50,431 nucleotides of DNA, from the NCBI GenBank assembly GCA_016786585.1, contig JAEUUI010000010.1, forward strand, positions 1 to 50,431. The letters run 5' to 3'. Position numbers and translations under genes: made by a program. Below the pieces are notes generated by a model. It worked only from the letters and a program-made list of their open reading frames with translations. It made no database searches and was not told the DNA's origin. Within the stretch, counting starts at the first letter, position 1; the number at the start of each line of letters is the position of its first letter. Positions 25,470 to 32,379 of the stretch are shown piece after piece. This DNA is from Cyclobacteriaceae bacterium. GTDB lineage: Bacteria > Bacteroidota > Bacteroidia > Cytophagales > Cyclobacteriaceae.

Positions 25470-26985
25470 CCTGAGAGGACAACTTGAAATTATTTTTAGG
25501 TTGTCCTCCTTTTTTTGCTCCTAACTCGCTGTTATTGAGGCATATTAATGATACGACTTCGTTGACTCGCGTGGTTCGATATTCTGAATTCTCAAAAATC
25601 AACTTTCCAGGAAATATCGAACCAATGATATTTCTTTTGATTTCAAGGGATGCTTTAGCATAGTTACTATCCATAGTCTTTAGGAAGTTGCAGCACATAC
25701 TTACATACTCTGAGTAATCATCTCTGCCACTGGAAAGCTCAAGCTTCTGGTTCAGCAAATCACGATTCTCTTTTTCGAACCTCGCTTTTATCTGGTTGTA
25801 TTCTTTTGAGGTTATCTCAGCATCAAGCATTAATGACTGCGCATTAGAAATCCGATTTCTATTTCTATCTATAATCTCATCAAGCTTTTTTATCTCACTA
25901 ATGTTTGTCTTTCCTAAGTTCTTGAACGTGTCTTTTAAAATGGTTTCATAAAGATTTATAACGCCATCCTTCGGTTTGATGTATGTTAAGAACTTCTGAA
26001 ATGACTCGTTTGCAACAGACGCTTTAAATCTTTCCTCACAACCTTTTTGACAATGGTAGTAATAGTATTTACCGCCATTACCTTTTGATGCACTCGCTGT
26101 CATAGCTCCACCACATAAGCGGCATTGCAGAAATCCTCTAAGCGGAAATTCGTCACGTGTTGTGTTTGAACTTTTTCTCATAGTTCCCTTTCCATCAAGG
26201 ATGTCTTGTACTCGTTGAAATGTGTGTTCGTCTATAAGAGCTTCGTGTTGGCCTTTTACAAAATGTTCTGGCTCATCCTTAAATGCTGGCACTAATATCT
26301 TTCCTGTGTAGACTGTGTTTCTAAGAATGCCTGGAAATCTTGATCGACTTACTTCTAAGCCTTTTAAAGCCATTGCCCTTCTCAGACCTTCAGTATCGTA
26401 CTTCCCCGTACAGAATTCGTGAAACAAGTTTTTAACAAGAGGTGCTTCAACTGGGTGAGGTACTATTACTCCTCGGCCGTCTTCCTTTCTAATATTTCTA
26501 TATCCAAAAGGTGCTTTGCTCATAAATCTCCCTTCCTTTTTTGCCCTATGCATACCCACAGCTGTATTCAGTGACCTTCTATCATTTTCAACTTCAGGGG
26601 CAGCGAGATAAAATGCTAACATCATCTTGTTCTCGGGCACTGATAGGTCTAAGGGTTGCTCAATTGCTTGCGCTTCAATTCCTAGTTTTTGAAGTTGTCT
26701 TATCATTCCATAAGAATCTGCAGCATTGCGCGAGAAACGACTCCAGTTTAGAAAGAAGATGTAGTCAACCCTTCCTATATTTTCCTTACTGAATTTGATA
26801 AGCTTCCTGAACTCTGGTCGCTCAAAAGTCTTTGCAGAAAAATCTTCTTTAAAATGAGCAATAGATTGAATCCCATGCGACTCACAATGTCTTTGTAGTC
26901 GCTCTAATTGATGTTGGAGACTGTAGCCTTTGTCCGCTTGTTCATCGGTTGAAACCCGGGTGTAGAGAATGGCTCTTTTTGACAT
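25438..26985 (-). CDS. large serine recombinase (site-specific integrase)
   Basis: A 515-residue integrase that inserts and excises the element. N-terminal resolvase domain (1-145) with YTRVSTDEQ (nucleophile Ser12, Arg10) and NWSRFSRNAADS; recombinase DNA-binding domain (about 155-260); zinc ribbon with C288, C291, C312 and C316; a coiled coil (about 362-420) of the sort that governs synapsis. The reading frame continues through the att core, so the last 11 residues (QVALAGIEPAS) are encoded by antisense tRNA-Arg sequence and the stop codon lies in the tRNA. On excision these codons would be replaced (see findings). The start overlaps the upstream small gene. Confidence 0.95.
   Translation of the reverse strand: MSKRAILYTRVSTDEQADKGYSLQHQLERLQRHCESHGIQSIAHFKEDFSAKTFERPEFRKLIKFSKENIGRVDYIFFLNWSRFSRNAADSYGMIRQLQKLGIEAQAIEQPLDLSVPENKMMLAFYLAAPEVENDRRSLNTAVGMHRAKKEGRFMSKAPFGYRNIRKEDGRGVIVPHPVEAPLVKNLFHEFCTGKYDTEGLRRAMALKGLEVSRSRFPGILRNTVYTGKILVPAFKDEPEHFVKGQHEALIDEHTFQRVQDILDGKGTMRKSSNTTRDEFPLRGFLQCRLCGGAMTASASKGNGGKYYYYHCQKGCEERFKASVANESFQKFLTYIKPKDGVINLYETILKDTFKNLGKTNISEIKKLDEIIDRNRNRISNAQSLMLDAEITSKEYNQIKARFEKENRDLLNQKLELSSGRDDYSEYVSMCCNFLKTMDSNYAKASLEIKRNIIGSIFPGKLIFENSEYRTTRVNEVVSLICLNNSELGAKKGGQPKNNFKLSSQVALAGIEPAS
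25457..25471 (+). repeat. left attachment site core (attL)
   Basis: CCTGCCAGGGCTACC, the 3' end of tRNA-Arg, is repeated exactly at 50291-50305. Together they delimit the integrated element. The GGTTCGA motif of the T arm is also partly echoed upstream of the right copy, but offset by 5 bp. Confidence 0.85.
25475..25517 (+). terminator. element-borne terminator behind tRNA-Arg
   Basis: GAGGACAAC (25475-25483) pairs with GTTGTCCTC (25500-25508), then C and eight T. It would end tRNA-Arg transcription in the integrated state. The same bases code for residues near the recombinase C terminus on the other strand, where the hairpin has no T-tract after it and so should not terminate. Confidence 0.8.
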
Positions 26986-27122
26986 GACTTAAGGTGATTG
27001 TAAAGTTGAAAATCAAGAGATGCGAGAGCATAAAGAAAGTCGCGAATTCGCATCACTTCTTGATCAGAGTAATGCGAGCCATCACTTTCTAAAATTTCCT
27101 TACACTCATTCAACGATACCAT
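26904..27122 (-). CDS. small conserved protein upstream of the recombinase
   Basis: A 72-residue protein, MVSLNECKEILESDG..HYSDQEVMRIRDFLYALASLDF, of a kind I recall upstream of serine recombinases in Bacteroidota elements. Its 3' end overlaps the recombinase start by 82 bp in a different frame, which implies coupled translation. The N-terminal part is helical and acidic (EVMRIRDFLYALA), with no DNA-binding motif that I can name; a recombination directionality factor is possible but unsupported. Function unknown. Confidence 0.65.
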   Translation of the reverse strand: MVSLNECKEILESDGSHYSDQEVMRIRDFLYALASLDFQLYNHLKSCQKEPFSTPGFQPMNKRTKATVSNIN

Positions 27123-27139
27123 ACCTTTAAGGCTTGGCG

Positions 27140-27227
27140 CTGAAGAGATGGTGGAATGACATGTGAATTTAAGTTATTGTAGGGTTTACTCAAAGACACG
27201 CCCAAAAAATTATTCACCATCTCTCAG
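27140..27227. repeat. inverted repeat between small gene and relaxase
   Basis: CTGAAGAGATGGTGGAAT (27140-27157) and ATTCACCATCTCTCAG (27212-27227) are inverted copies with two one-base differences, separated by 54 bp. They occupy most of the gap between the relaxase stop and the small gene start. A binding site for recombinase or a mobility protein is possible. Confidence 0.6.
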
Positions 27228-27232
27228 CAGAT

Positions 27233-27994
27233 TTAAAGTCCTATTTTATGTTTCAATTTTGGTCGTAGATTTTTATCTATTCTGTCGGTTAACTCTTTAA
27301 CCTTATATTCTTTCCCTAAAGCGCTACCCTTAAAGGCACTGTCTTTGTACCGAAATGAGACACCATTAACTCTTCCTGTTTTTTGAATATGCAGTTGCAT
27401 TTCAATCTGATTTCTTTGCAGACTAATCTTCAAATCATCCAGCGTTGATACTTTTTTAGTATTTACTTCACTGTCGATGGTCTGCTTTACAAAAGCCTTT
27501 TTATCACTCAGTCTTGCTCTCTTGTCCTTAGCATTACTTTTTCTTAATTGTAAACGTGCGATGGTCAGTCTATACTTTTCCTCCAGTCTATCACAACAAC
27601 GTGCTGTGCGATTCTTGCACCACTGATCACTAACCAATTCCCCAGAGTCCTTAATTCTATTTGCTATAATGTGAAAGTGATGATGAAGCGTGTCAAAATG
27701 ACGAACAATCATGTATTGACTATCGCTCAAACCCATTTCCTTCAAATAATCATCTGTTACATTCTTGATAAGTTCATCAGAAACTACATCGGCATTAGCA
27801 AATGATATTGAGGCATGCCATACCGCCATCCGAACACGTGGTCGCAAACTTCTGATCAATTCAAAATCCTGTGAAGCAGCGCTTACACTTTCACTTCTTA
27901 CCCCCGAAGCTTCTAATAGCACAGCTTGGGGTTTACTAAGTACATAATTGACCGCTCCATAGAAATCCTTTCGTAAATACACCTTCCCTATCAT
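27233..27994 (-). CDS. relaxase/mobilization nuclease (MobB type)
   Basis: A 253-residue relaxase of the Relaxase/Mobilisation nuclease family that nicks the origin of transfer and pilots the strand. The three-histidine motif is visible as VRHFDTLHHHFHIIANRI (H99, D101, H104-H106, H108), and N-terminal tyrosines at 12 and 17 (DFYGAVNYVLS) are candidates for the covalent nucleophile. It is shorter than conjugative-plasmid relaxases and lacks a helicase. Its start overlaps the MobC-like stop by 4 bp (ATGA), so the two form a relaxosome operon. Confidence 0.9.
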   Translation of the reverse strand: MIGKVYLRKDFYGAVNYVLSKPQAVLLEASGVRSESVSAASQDFELIRSLRPRVRMAVWHASISFANADVVSDELIKNVTDDYLKEMGLSDSQYMIVRHFDTLHHHFHIIANRIKDSGELVSDQWCKNRTARCCDRLEEKYRLTIARLQLRKSNAKDKRARLSDKKAFVKQTIDSEVNTKKVSTLDDLKISLQRNQIEMQLHIQKTGRVNGVSFRYKDSAFKGSALGKEYKVKELTDRIDKNLRPKLKHKIGL

Positions 27995-28311
27995 TTGAGT
28001 TTTTCTATTATCCAGTTCAACTGAAACAATAGTGCTTTTGCTTCAAGGGTTATTTCCTCTTTGGCATTAGCGGATCGAGCAAGCTGGTTTAGATTGTTAG
28101 CCATTCCGACTAATTGACGCATGAAAAGAATTTCGTCTGGGGTCAACCGAGGTTTGATATAGGCTTGCAGAGCGCACTCGCGAAGAAAGCTCACTTTTGA
28201 TTTACCCGTAGTTGTAGCAAAGCCACGTATAAGTTCGAATTCACTTTTATTAAAGCGAATAGTAATACGATAATTGCGGTTTGTATCGATGGATTTGTTT
28301 TCAGACTCCAT
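27991..28311 (-). CDS. MobC-like relaxosome accessory protein
   Basis: A 106-residue protein with an N-terminal ribbon-helix-helix-like stretch (RITIRFNKSEFELIRGFATTTGKSKVSFLRECAL) and a C-terminal helical region containing LVGMANNLNQLARSAN, the conserved MobC core. Such proteins bind oriT and help open it for the relaxase. The gene runs into the relaxase gene with a 4-bp overlap. Identification is by motif and context. Confidence 0.85.
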   Translation of the reverse strand: MESENKSIDTNRNYRITIRFNKSEFELIRGFATTTGKSKVSFLRECALQAYIKPRLTPDEILFMRQLVGMANNLNQLARSANAKEEITLEAKALLFQLNWIIEKLK

Positions 28312-28353
28312 ACTCCAAATATTTGAAGTACGAGTGCCACAATAAACTCGACC

Positions 28354-28381
28354 CTAAAAAATTGTTAGAATAGCTTCTAAC
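28354..28381 (-). terminator. terminator after the 28430-29473 gene
   Basis: GTTAGAA (28364-28370) and TTCTAAC (28375-28381) form a 7-bp stem with a TAGC loop. On the minus strand it is followed by AATTTTTTAGG. It separates the upstream unknown gene from the mobility operon. Confidence 0.6.
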
Positions 28382-28429
28382 TAAGGTCTATTGGAGATTG
28401 GCGAAATTGCCTCGACCCATGTAAAAAAG

Positions 28430-29473
28430 CTACTTCTTAGAACTCTTGCCGTTACTTACAAATTTTTCAACTGCTGAAAGGTGAATTGGACATTCCGGAA
28501 AGAGTCTGTAAAATATCCAATAGCTTAATTCCTTTTCATTATTTGAAATCATCTTACGATGAACCAGGCTTGACAACTTTCGAATAATTATCCCCGGTTT
28601 TCCCTTTAATTCCACGTTAAATTTCAAGGGTGGATTAGATACATCTGAGTCATCAATTACAAATTCCGATTTCAGGAAATTCTCCAAATCATCTATAACT
28701 AAGCCTTTCTCATGGAGCTCATGGAATACACTAGTGATTTCGCGCTTAAGATCATTGATTATGCTCTTGTAAGATTTGTTTGGCAATTTTCCCCGCTCTA
28801 CCGAATCCCTTAGCAATTCGGCCTCTACCCGGGATGTTTTATTGGAGATTAAACGAATCCTCTGATTACTGATTTTTTCCTTTATTAAACCATGAAGTAT
28901 GGGCAAATCATGATTTTCACGCAATTCCAAATAAACTTTCCTTCTGCTTTTTGGATATCTGAGGCTACGTCTCGAGCATGTTTCATTATCAAAATCATAC
29001 TGCATTTTTGATTCAATTTCGCGCAGAACAAAGCTATAAAAGTGTAGACGGGCTGGAATTGACGAGAATAAATAGATCGCTTTCTCCTCTACATGTTTTA
29101 TGAAAACAAGATTCGAATTGAGCTGCGTGTTGTTGTGAAAATAGTATTCGTTAGCCTTATCTAGATAAAGTTCGTTGTAGAGTTCTAACAGTTTGAAACG
29201 CAGTTGATTTTGAGAATCTGTTTCGGGTTTTTCAAAATATAAAAAGGTGGATGCGCCAGCTATCGAAGAAAATTGCGAAATGGAGTCTAATCTTTCAAAG
29301 ATTTTCTCTAAACATGATCTTCCATAAACTGAGTCTTTGTCCCTCTGAACGTCATCGGTTTCTTTCGTTCTGATGTCTCCAAGAATCGTGGGTAAGCCGT
29401 TTAGAAGACCTTTCTTAATTCGAGTCTTAACCTCATTCTCCAGGATATCTTTGGAAACATTTTTCGATTTCAT
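28430..29473 (-). CDS. hypothetical protein next to the mobility genes
   Basis: A 347-residue soluble protein that I do not recognise. It is rich in charged residues, with no signal peptide and no membrane segment. Some features recall Bacteroidota element regulators such as RteC (position near mob genes), but their typical motifs were not found. It is transcribed toward the mobility genes, ends in its own terminator, and faces the oriT-like stem-loop and repeat block at its 5' side. A role in mobility or in control of excision is inferred from position only. Confidence 0.6.
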   Translation of the reverse strand: MKSKNVSKDILENEVKTRIKKGLLNGLPTILGDIRTKETDDVQRDKDSVYGRSCLEKIFERLDSISQFSSIAGASTFLYFEKPETDSQNQLRFKLLELYNELYLDKANEYYFHNNTQLNSNLVFIKHVEEKAIYLFSSIPARLHFYSFVLREIESKMQYDFDNETCSRRSLRYPKSRRKVYLELRENHDLPILHGLIKEKISNQRIRLISNKTSRVEAELLRDSVERGKLPNKSYKSIINDLKREITSVFHELHEKGLVIDDLENFLKSEFVIDDSDVSNPPLKFNVELKGKPGIIIRKLSSLVHRKMISNNEKELSYWIFYRLFPECPIHLSAVEKFVSNGKSSKK

Positions 29474-29640
29474 TCTCTCGTACTCAGTTCAAAAAATGAA
29501 GGACCTTTTTGTTAGTATAAGTGTCCTTTTAGTGAACAAAAACTAAAGAATACCCTTCGTTATGTTTGAAGGGAAAACCCCACACTTATGCAACTCAACT
29601 TGTTTTTGTAGTGAAGCCTTAGCGGAACGTAAAGCAAAAA

Positions 29641-29709
29641 CCAAGACGATGTTTTTGGTTGCCATTATGAAGCGTAGCGAAATTTTGGCAGCCAAAAACA
29701 CGTCTTGCC
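29641..29709. promoter_or_regulatory. candidate origin of transfer (oriT) stem-loop
   Basis: Arms 29641-29663 and 29687-29709 pair over about 20 bp with one mismatch and a one-base bulge (ATGTTTTTGGTTGCC against GGCAGCCAAAAACAC), around a 23-nt loop. It lies on the far side of the 28430 gene from the mob operon, in non-coding DNA, as oriT hairpins in mobilizable elements commonly do. No nic consensus was identified, so the function is inferred. Confidence 0.5.
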
Positions 29710-29744
29710 AGGTGAGAAGCTATCAATGAATGATGACCAAACTC

Positions 29745-29975
29745 ATAGCTACGTAGCTATATAGCTATGGACGTAACTACCATATATCTTTTCAAGTTTT
29801 TCTATAGCTATGTAGCTACATGGCTAAATAGCTATACAATTAAGTACGTGAATAATTACGCACGTAAGTACATACGTGTGTATATGCATACATATGCTCT
29901 CATGTACTTAAACGTATATACCTGTATGTGCTTACATACTTACTTAAGGGCATGCGGGTATATGTACAGCCGTAT
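29745..29975. repeat. clustered short palindromes and alternating purine-pyrimidine tract
   Basis: ATAGCTACGTAGCTAT (29745-29760) is a perfect 16-bp palindrome. ATAGCTAT recurs at 29761, 29804 and 29828, and TGTAGCTACA is at 29811-29820. From 29836 onward ACGTA/ATACGT/GTATAT words dominate, including a 30-bp strictly alternating purine-pyrimidine run at 29868-29897, which favours cruciform or Z-DNA. Another ATAGCTAT copy sits at 34556. Confidence 0.8.
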
Positions 29976-29979
29976 AGGA

Positions 29980-30222
29980 TTAAATTTTCAGAATCGAATC
30001 AACCTTGGCGATTAATTCACTGGGTTTGATTTTGAGTATCTCAGCAAGTTTATAAACGGTATTTAATGAAGGATGATAAATGCCCCTCTCCAAATCAGAA
30101 ACATGGGTTCGGTCTATTTCCGCATAATCTGCCAGTTCCTGCTGACTTAACCCATTCTGCTCCCTCAGCTGCTTTATAACTTGCCCAAAAACCTCTTTTA
30201 AGTTGTTTTTCACAACAAGCAA
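29980..30222 (-). CDS. XRE-family HTH regulator
   Basis: An 80-residue DNA-binding protein almost entirely made of a Cro/C1-type helix-turn-helix (about 14-69): IKQLREQNGLSQQELADYAEIDRTHVSDLERG. Size and lack of an effector domain recall controller proteins of restriction cassettes. It is transcribed away from the gene at 30283, and the 60-bp gap holds a perfect 8+8 palindrome, its likely operator. Start codon uncertain: TTG at 30222 or GTG at 30213. It probably represses the adjacent three-gene unit. Confidence 0.88.
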   Translation of the reverse strand: MLVVKNNLKEVFGQVIKQLREQNGLSQQELADYAEIDRTHVSDLERGIYHPSLNTVYKLAEILKIKPSELIAKVDSILKI

Positions 30223-30246
30223 GCTATCGTGATATCAAAATTTAAC

Positions 30247-30277
30247 TTGTCGGGAAATCCCGACATCACTATATTTG
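30247..30277 (+). promoter_or_regulatory. promoter and XRE operator
   Basis: TGTCGGGAAATCCCGACA (30248-30265) is a perfect palindrome (8-bp arms, AA centre). It fills the space between a TTG (30247-30249) -33-like element and an exact -7 box TATATTTG (30270-30277) for the plus-strand gene at 30283. Occupied by the regulator, it would block RNA polymerase. Confidence 0.75.
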
Positions 30278-30282
30278 TTTAT

Positions 30283-31245
30283 ATGGCGACACAAGAGAAA
30301 CTCAGTGACTTAAAGCATGGATTAGGAAACTTTTCAAATGCTGAATTGTACTACATCATCTCTAACCTTCTCGGACTGGGAGGCTTAGGGGAGCATATGA
30401 TTGAGCGCGAAAAACTCCTTATCTCTTTCGATGAGAATCCGGACGACTACTTTGTTGCAGAAATAAAGTTTTTCTTTATGAGCAAGCTTCCCATAATCAG
30501 CAATACAATGACCGAATCAGAAACAACTTTCTGCTTTGGAAAACTTAACTCTGATTTTGAAGTGGAACTGACTATTGGAAGTGCCGAGGTTTCGTTTATC
30601 GATCCTGACGATCAAAATCATGATATTGCCGGAATACTCCGACTCGATCACGAAAAAACACATAGATATGATCCAATTAGATTTGTTGAGGGTTTAGAAA
30701 GAATAATAACTGCAACTGATTTCTCAGAAAGAACCATAAATAGTCTCTTCAATTTTACTTACCATACAAAAATCGATAGCAAGTTCAGACAATATTTAGA
30801 TTTGGGGATTATTGGAAACACAAACTATTCCGGTCCATACTATTTAGTGGTTCAACCTTCACATGGTGATGATACGTATTCTAACATCGTCAACAATTTT
30901 GTAATTATTGATTATCCGGAAAACATCGGCAGCCGAATAGCGTGTCGCTTAACAGCTACAGAAGTTCGAGAATTTGAATCAGGAGAAAGATCAACTCTTT
31001 TGAGTGAAATAGATAACCTTAAGCTACCTATCGCGAATCGAATCAGGCTAGCATTGAGCGACTGTAGTGAGGAAAAGAAAGCCGAACTATTTGAGAACAT
31101 GAATGAGGATGAATTTATCTCATATAGAGTTGATGTTTACCTAAGTGTCTTAATTCCTGCGATTCAATCAAATAGTTATCCTCCCACGGGCGCTGAAGAA
31201 GTAGCTTGGCATGAGTGTGCCGGAGATATTCTGAGCGAGGTTTAA
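30283..31245 (+). CDS. hypothetical protein, first gene of XRE-controlled unit
   Basis: A 320-residue soluble protein of unknown function. The ATG at 30283 is preferred to a GTG at 30229, since the latter lies upstream of the operator and the -7 box. The -7 box ends six bases before this ATG, so the mRNA may be leaderless or begin almost at the codon. The sequence is acidic, with phenylalanine/tyrosine-rich stretches and no signal or membrane segment. It shows no motif that I can name. It couples to the next gene by a TAATG overlap. Confidence 0.75.
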   Translation: MATQEKLSDLKHGLGNFSNAELYYIISNLLGLGGLGEHMIEREKLLISFDENPDDYFVAEIKFFFMSKLPIISNTMTESETTFCFGKLNSDFEVELTIGSAEVSFIDPDDQNHDIAGILRLDHEKTHRYDPIRFVEGLERIITATDFSERTINSLFNFTYHTKIDSKFRQYLDLGIIGNTNYSGPYYLVVQPSHGDDTYSNIVNNFVIIDYPENIGSRIACRLTATEVREFESGERSTLLSEIDNLKLPIANRIRLALSDCSEEKKAELFENMNEDEFISYRVDVYLSVLIPAIQSNSYPPTGAEEVAWHECAGDILSEV

Positions 31246-31520
31246 TGATGTCAAATATGAAGCGACTCGTTAAAAATGCTGTAAAGTGTCTAAAGTGCGC
31301 AGAAACCATTGAGTCGCTGTCTACTTACCATTTCGTGTCTTGCCGTTGCGGAGCTGTCTCAATAGATGGTGGACTAACCTATTCCAGAATATTAGGTAAC
31401 CGCGAGGACTTTGAAGATCATCGCAGATGGTTAATTCCTAATTCAGATCAACATCAAATAATTTCATTAAAAGAACCAACTCTTCTACTTAATACACTAA
31501 AATTTAAGAGCAGAAGTTAA
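31245..31520 (+). CDS. small zinc-ribbon-like protein
   Basis: A 91-residue protein translated from the ATG that overlaps the preceding stop (TAATG). Residues C15-x-x-C18 and C33-x-C35 form a probable zinc site in KCLKCAETIESLSTYHFVSC and RCGAVSIDGG. Similar short proteins with 'KCxxC...CxCGxxxVDGG' are widespread in bacterial genomes with no assigned function. The tail is acidic and then basic. The arrangement suggests a companion of the 30283 protein. Confidence 0.7.
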   Translation: MMSNMKRLVKNAVKCLKCAETIESLSTYHFVSCRCGAVSIDGGLTYSRILGNREDFEDHRRWLIPNSDQHQIISLKEPTLLLNTLKFKSRS

Positions 31521-31542
31521 TTTTACTTCTTGATTCGAAAAT

Positions 31543-32370
31543 ATGGAGTGGAATGAAGATGATGTAACAGCACGTATCGCTGAAATTGAAAATGATAGAA
31601 GAGTTAGTTTAAAGGTTTCAGGCAATCTTCCTGATCCAGATATTCTAATTACTGAGGCACAGCTTGAACTATCGAGTTCTAATGAGAATTCGGAGTGGCT
31701 TCTCGAGCGCGAAGGCGTAATATCAAGCTCTAGAGGGTTACTGATAAAAGTAGCGCCAAAGAATATTAGTCGCGCTCTAAGAGTATTCAATGCATTAATT
31801 AAAGCATTTCGAATACGGGGATTTGAATTTCAGAGAAGCAATGCAATCCTTGGAAAACATAACTATGAAATCTCCATAAGAGAAAAACTTGTTAGAGTAG
31901 ACAATTGGAAAAAAGAACCAACTGACATATTGTGCTTAAAAGTATATTCAGGCTATCCAACTTTTGAAATCTACGATACCAAGAACATACTGATTGAAGA
32001 GAGGCTTGCTAAGGTAATTGCAAAAGTGGAATTAAGGATTGAATATCTTGAAAGAACTTGGGCGCAAAATGCTAAGCAGCAACAAGCTGCTCTAGCGATC
32101 TCAGAAGAAAAAGCAAAAATATTATTGACAAAGAATGATGAGCTCACAGCATTTAAAGCCCTATTAAAAGCTGCTAAAAGACATCATGAAACAAAACTTA
32201 TACGTGAATACATCAATTTTAGAGAGAAAGTCGAGATGAAAGATGATTCACTTAATGAAGGGTTAAAGAATTGGATCAAATGGGCACACAAAAAAGCAGA
32301 TTGGTATGACCCTATTACAAATTCCAGTGACGCTTTGCTAGATGAATTTGATAAAGAATCCTTAGACTAA
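31543..32370 (+). CDS. hypothetical protein with coiled coil, third gene of XRE-controlled unit
   Basis: A 275-residue soluble protein. A predicted alpha/beta N-terminal half (to about residue 150) is followed by a helical, probably coiled-coil segment with LERTWAQNAKQQQAALAI and KAKILLTKNDELTAFKALL, and a C-terminal tail WIKWAHKKADWYDP. I recall similar 'KADWYDP' tails in unannotated proteins of mobile elements, but no function is known. It is 22 bp after the zinc-ribbon gene and ends tail to tail with the PD-(D/E)XK gene, about 10 bp away. Confidence 0.7.
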   Translation: MEWNEDDVTARIAEIENDRRVSLKVSGNLPDPDILITEAQLELSSSNENSEWLLEREGVISSSRGLLIKVAPKNISRALRVFNALIKAFRIRGFEFQRSNAILGKHNYEISIREKLVRVDNWKKEPTDILCLKVYSGYPTFEIYDTKNILIEERLAKVIAKVELRIEYLERTWAQNAKQQQAALAISEEKAKILLTKNDELTAFKALLKAAKRHHETKLIREYINFREKVEMKDDSLNEGLKNWIKWAHKKADWYDPITNSSDALLDEFDKESLD

Positions 32371-32379
32371 TCGACTGAA

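Larger units (their letters stand above)
29474..29979. other. non-coding region: oriT-like stem-loop and palindrome-rich block
   Basis: This 506-bp gap between the unknown gene and the XRE regulator has no credible protein gene. An open frame of 82 codons at 29767-30015 encodes a Tyr/Thr-rich low-complexity string produced by the repeats. The left half contains an imperfect inverted repeat (29641-29709); the right half holds ATAGCTAT-type palindromes and a 30-bp alternating purine-pyrimidine run. Confidence 0.75.

Noticed and set aside
25457-25471. Recombinase gene truncated by the tRNA
   Set aside because: The reading frame is complete; the tRNA overlap is the expected result of integration into a tRNA end.
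28364-28381. 7-bp hairpin in front of the MobC gene as oriT
   Set aside because: On the minus strand it is followed by a T-run after the 28430 gene stop, so it is better explained as a terminator.
29745-29975. CRISPR array
   Set aside because: The repeats are short palindromes without regular spacing or unique spacers, and no cas gene is present.
29767-30015. Open frame of 82 codons in the repeat block
   Set aside because: Its Tyr/Met/Thr-rich low-complexity product simply reflects the repeated ATAC/GTAT/ATAG words and no start signal or homology supports it.
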